Assembly (NCBI RefSeq): GCF_943193185.1
Contig: NZ_CALPDE010000004.1
Location: 78,803 to 142,802 of the forward strand
DNA: 64,000 nt
Direction: 5' to 3'
Source: Lactococcus ileimucosae
GTDB lineage: Bacteria; Bacillota; Bacilli; Lactobacillales; Streptococcaceae
Every line of letters begins with the position of its first letter. Positions within the stretch are counted from its first letter, which is position 1. Shown piece by piece: positions 62,311 to 64,000 of the stretch. Both the position numbers and the translations under genes were made by a program. Under the pieces are notes generated by a model. It saw only the letters and a program-made list of their open reading frames with translations. It ran no database searches and had not been told where the DNA came from.

Positions 62311-63218
62311 TGATTTATTACATTCTTGCCAATCCAAATGCCGGTTCCCGCAAAGGGGAGCGTTCATTGAAACTCCTGTTGCCTTATCTTGAAGAAAACG
62401 GCTTATCATATAAACTCTTTGCGACTGAGCGTACGGGTCAAGAAGCATCCTTTATCCAGCAAATTCTTGAAGAAAAAAAGCCCGAGGATCAACTCCTTAT
62501 TTTAGGTGGAGATGGCACCATCTCTCTCGCCCTCAACGCCTTACCCGCTGATTTTTCCTTTGGCTATATTCCCTCAGGCTCTGGCAATGATTTTGCCCGC
62601 AGTCTCGGACTGTCCCTCGATCCTATTCAAGCCTTTAAAAACATCCGCCATAATCAGGCAAAAGATTTTTATGTCATGCGATACAAATCCCAATCTTTTT
62701 CAGGATATGCCCTCAATAATGTAGGAATAGGACTGGATGCTGCTATCGTCAAGGCTACAAACGGCAGTCACGTAAAAAAGCTCCTGAACTCTATCAAACT
62801 GGGCAGGCTTTCTTATCTTATGACAGCTCTACACGTTTTGTTCAGCAAAAAATCTTTCTGTATTTCTATTTACAATCTAAAGGATACATTCAAGTTTGAC
62901 AATGCTTTTCTCCTTACTTTTACCAAACACCCTTATTTTGGTGGTGGGGTTAAAATTGCTCCCGAGGCTTCAAACCTCAATCAAGAGATACATCTTATCG
63001 AGCTGGACAAATACAGTATGCCTAAAATATTTTCACTTATCCCGAGTGTCCTTCAAGGAAGACATTTAGAAAACGATATTTTCCACCACAGTGTTTCTAC
63101 TGCCGTGTCTGTCACACCTCATTCCACCCAACCTGTACAGATTGATGGAGAAACTTTTGAGATACAAGCCAATGACACTTTGACTTTAACTTCTGAAAGA
63201 AGAAGTATTATTTGTTAA
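62310..63218 (+). CDS. Diacylglycerol/lipid kinase family protein (YegS/DgkB-like)
   Basis: The 302-residue protein begins with YYILANPNAGSRKGERSLKL and has the kinase loop LILGGDGTISLALNAL and the motif YIPSGSGNDFARSLG. It phosphorylates diacylglycerol or a related lipid. There is no ribosome binding site and the -10 box abuts the start, so the mRNA may be leaderless. It ends at a strong terminator. Confidence 0.9.
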   Translation: MIYYILANPNAGSRKGERSLKLLLPYLEENGLSYKLFATERTGQEASFIQQILEEKKPEDQLLILGGDGTISLALNALPADFSFGYIPSGSGNDFARSLGLSLDPIQAFKNIRHNQAKDFYVMRYKSQSFSGYALNNVGIGLDAAIVKATNGSHVKKLLNSIKLGRLSYLMTALHVLFSKKSFCISIYNLKDTFKFDNAFLLTFTKHPYFGGGVKIAPEASNLNQEIHLIELDKYSMPKIFSLIPSVLQGRHLENDIFHHSVSTAVSVTPHSTQPVQIDGETFEIQANDTLTLTSERRSIIC

Positions 63219-63219
63219 T

Positions 63220-63260
63220 AAAAAAGAGGAATCACCTGTCTGAGCGATTCCTCTTTTTTT
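63220..63260. terminator. Bidirectional terminator
   Basis: AAAAAAGAGGAATC (63220-63233) pairs with GATTCCTCTTTTTT (63246-63259). It ends both the lipid kinase and the convergent DUF6273 gene. Confidence 0.9.
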
Positions 63261-63304
63261 CATACCGTCTTACACTTATCCATGTCTCTCGAAAAGAAGG
63301 CTTA

Positions 63305-64000
63305 CTAACGCACAATTAAGGCTGGGCGCACACCACCGTATCCTAAAACAGAACCTGCATGGTGACTGGACAATACCCCAATAGAGGGATAACGTTGCAC
63401 TCGCCAGGCACCATCTGTCGCGAGCGTGCGCAGCAACCACCAGTCGCCTTCTGGTCCTGAGCCCACACGTGCCTCATGATCAGGGAAAGCACGTCCTGGA
63501 CCTGACAAGCGGACCACATCTGCTAAGGAAAGGATAAATGCCCGTGGACTCCCACTCGGGTCAACTCGAGTCTCATCCGCCGTAACTTCAGGAAAAGTAT
63601 CTAGGTTCGTTGGTAACCAGCGCCACTGACCTGCTGTCCAAGTGAGTTCATCACCGTTAACACTTCCCGTCACAAAGTTGTCAGATACCCGCTGAACCCG
63701 CGCTTGAACGGAGGAGTCAAGGCCAGCATACCAGTCGTTGGTCCGTTGGTCCATCGTCGAGAAGTTTGTATTACGAATTGCCGCATTACGTATAATCATG
63801 TGATTATTGTCTCCCATATTCTCCAAATAACGGTACTGCTCCCCAGCCATGGTGAAGATAGTCCCCGGTGCCATGATGCTAAAGTTGATTTGGTCAGGTT
63901 GGACATCATCATTTGGTCCCGGATTCCCCCAGTTGTTATCGATAGAACCGTTCTGTACGGCTGTCAGGAAGTCTGACAAGTCATCATGATGCGTATAGTC
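63305..64000 (-). CDS. DUF6273-like surface protein, 3' part
   Basis: The frame is open to the right edge, so only the C-terminal 231 residues or so are seen. It contains FSIMAPGTIFTMAGEQYRYL, ENMGDNNHMII, RAFILSLADVVRLSGPG, GDWWLLRTLA and the end GVRPALIVR, which is the DUF6273 pattern shared with the 21 kb gene and the 31 kb pseudogene. A TTG at 63979 could start a shorter protein but has no ribosome site. Function unknown. Confidence 0.72.
   Translation of the reverse strand, partial: DYTHHDDLSDFLTAVQNGSIDNNWGNPGPNDDVQPDQINFSIMAPGTIFTMAGEQYRYLENMGDNNHMIIRNAAIRNTNFSTMDQRTNDWYAGLDSSVQARVQRVSDNFVTGSVNGDELTWTAGQWRWLPTNLDTFPEVTADETRVDPSGSPRAFILSLADVVRLSGPGRAFPDHEARVGSGPEGDWWLLRTLATDGAWRVQRYPSIGVLSSHHAGSVLGYGGVRPALIVR

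Overview
The window is chromosome of a low-GC lactic acid bacterium, almost certainly Lactococcus and most like the L. garvieae group. The evidence is the F-ATPase order atpEBFHAGDC, a glutamine transporter with two binding domains fused to the permease, an estA-type esterase, the sufCDSUB order, a hrcA-grpE-dnaK operon with CIRCE operators and a CovRS-like pair. Species is inferred from protein resemblance only. No rRNA, tRNA, insertion sequence or CRISPR array was seen.

Layout. 1-3.8 kb: DUF1054 fragment, YdcZ-type exporter, aroB, aroE, DedA (minus strand). 4.0-7.0 kb: glnPQ (plus). 7.1-10.7 kb: murD-murG-divIB. 10.7-13.5 kb: a two-gene amino-acid ABC importer behind a lysine riboswitch, so probably lysine uptake. 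13.5-18.3 kb: CovRS-like pair, yceD, rpmE2, folC. 18.3-26.3 kb: accessory island. 26.3-29.9 kb: fruRKA fructose operon with a cre site. 29.9-31.4 kb: decayed DNA with a DUF6273 pseudogene and a candidate type I toxin-antitoxin locus. 31.4-39.7 kb: Spx paralogue, heat-shock operon, small cell-envelope genes. 39.8-46.4 kb: ATP synthase. 46.5-54.4 kb: estA, comEA-comEC, ion permease, ABC-F protein, two small proteins. 54.5-59.8 kb: SUF operon. 60.1-64 kb: mecA-tagO, lipid kinase, and the 3' part of another DUF6273 protein.

The island is the main point of interest. A radical SAM/SPASM enzyme with a PqqD-like N-terminus (18351-19676) is preceded by four tiny genes of 25-29 codons that are mostly absent from ordinary gene calls. 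All four have Ala4-Lys5 and a cysteine at residue 14; three start MKRAK and have their own terminators. Three of the four share a TTGAAA-N17-GATAAT promoter with a common box just upstream. This looks like a RiPP (ribosomally made, enzyme-modified peptide) locus with one maturase and four precursors. Next to it lie a secreted DUF6273 protein, a TetR regulator and three tandem secreted proteins resembling the ETX/MTX2 aerolysin-like pore-forming toxins. The three toxin genes share a nearly identical leader with a small hairpin overlapping the ribosome binding site.

Other regulatory points are the lysine riboswitch, two CIRCE operators flanking a perfect promoter (one inside a 20-bp inverted repeat that is probably also a terminator), a palindrome covering the covR promoter, and a probable leaderless mRNA for the lipid kinase. 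Functional names rest on motif recognition by eye; no database search was run.
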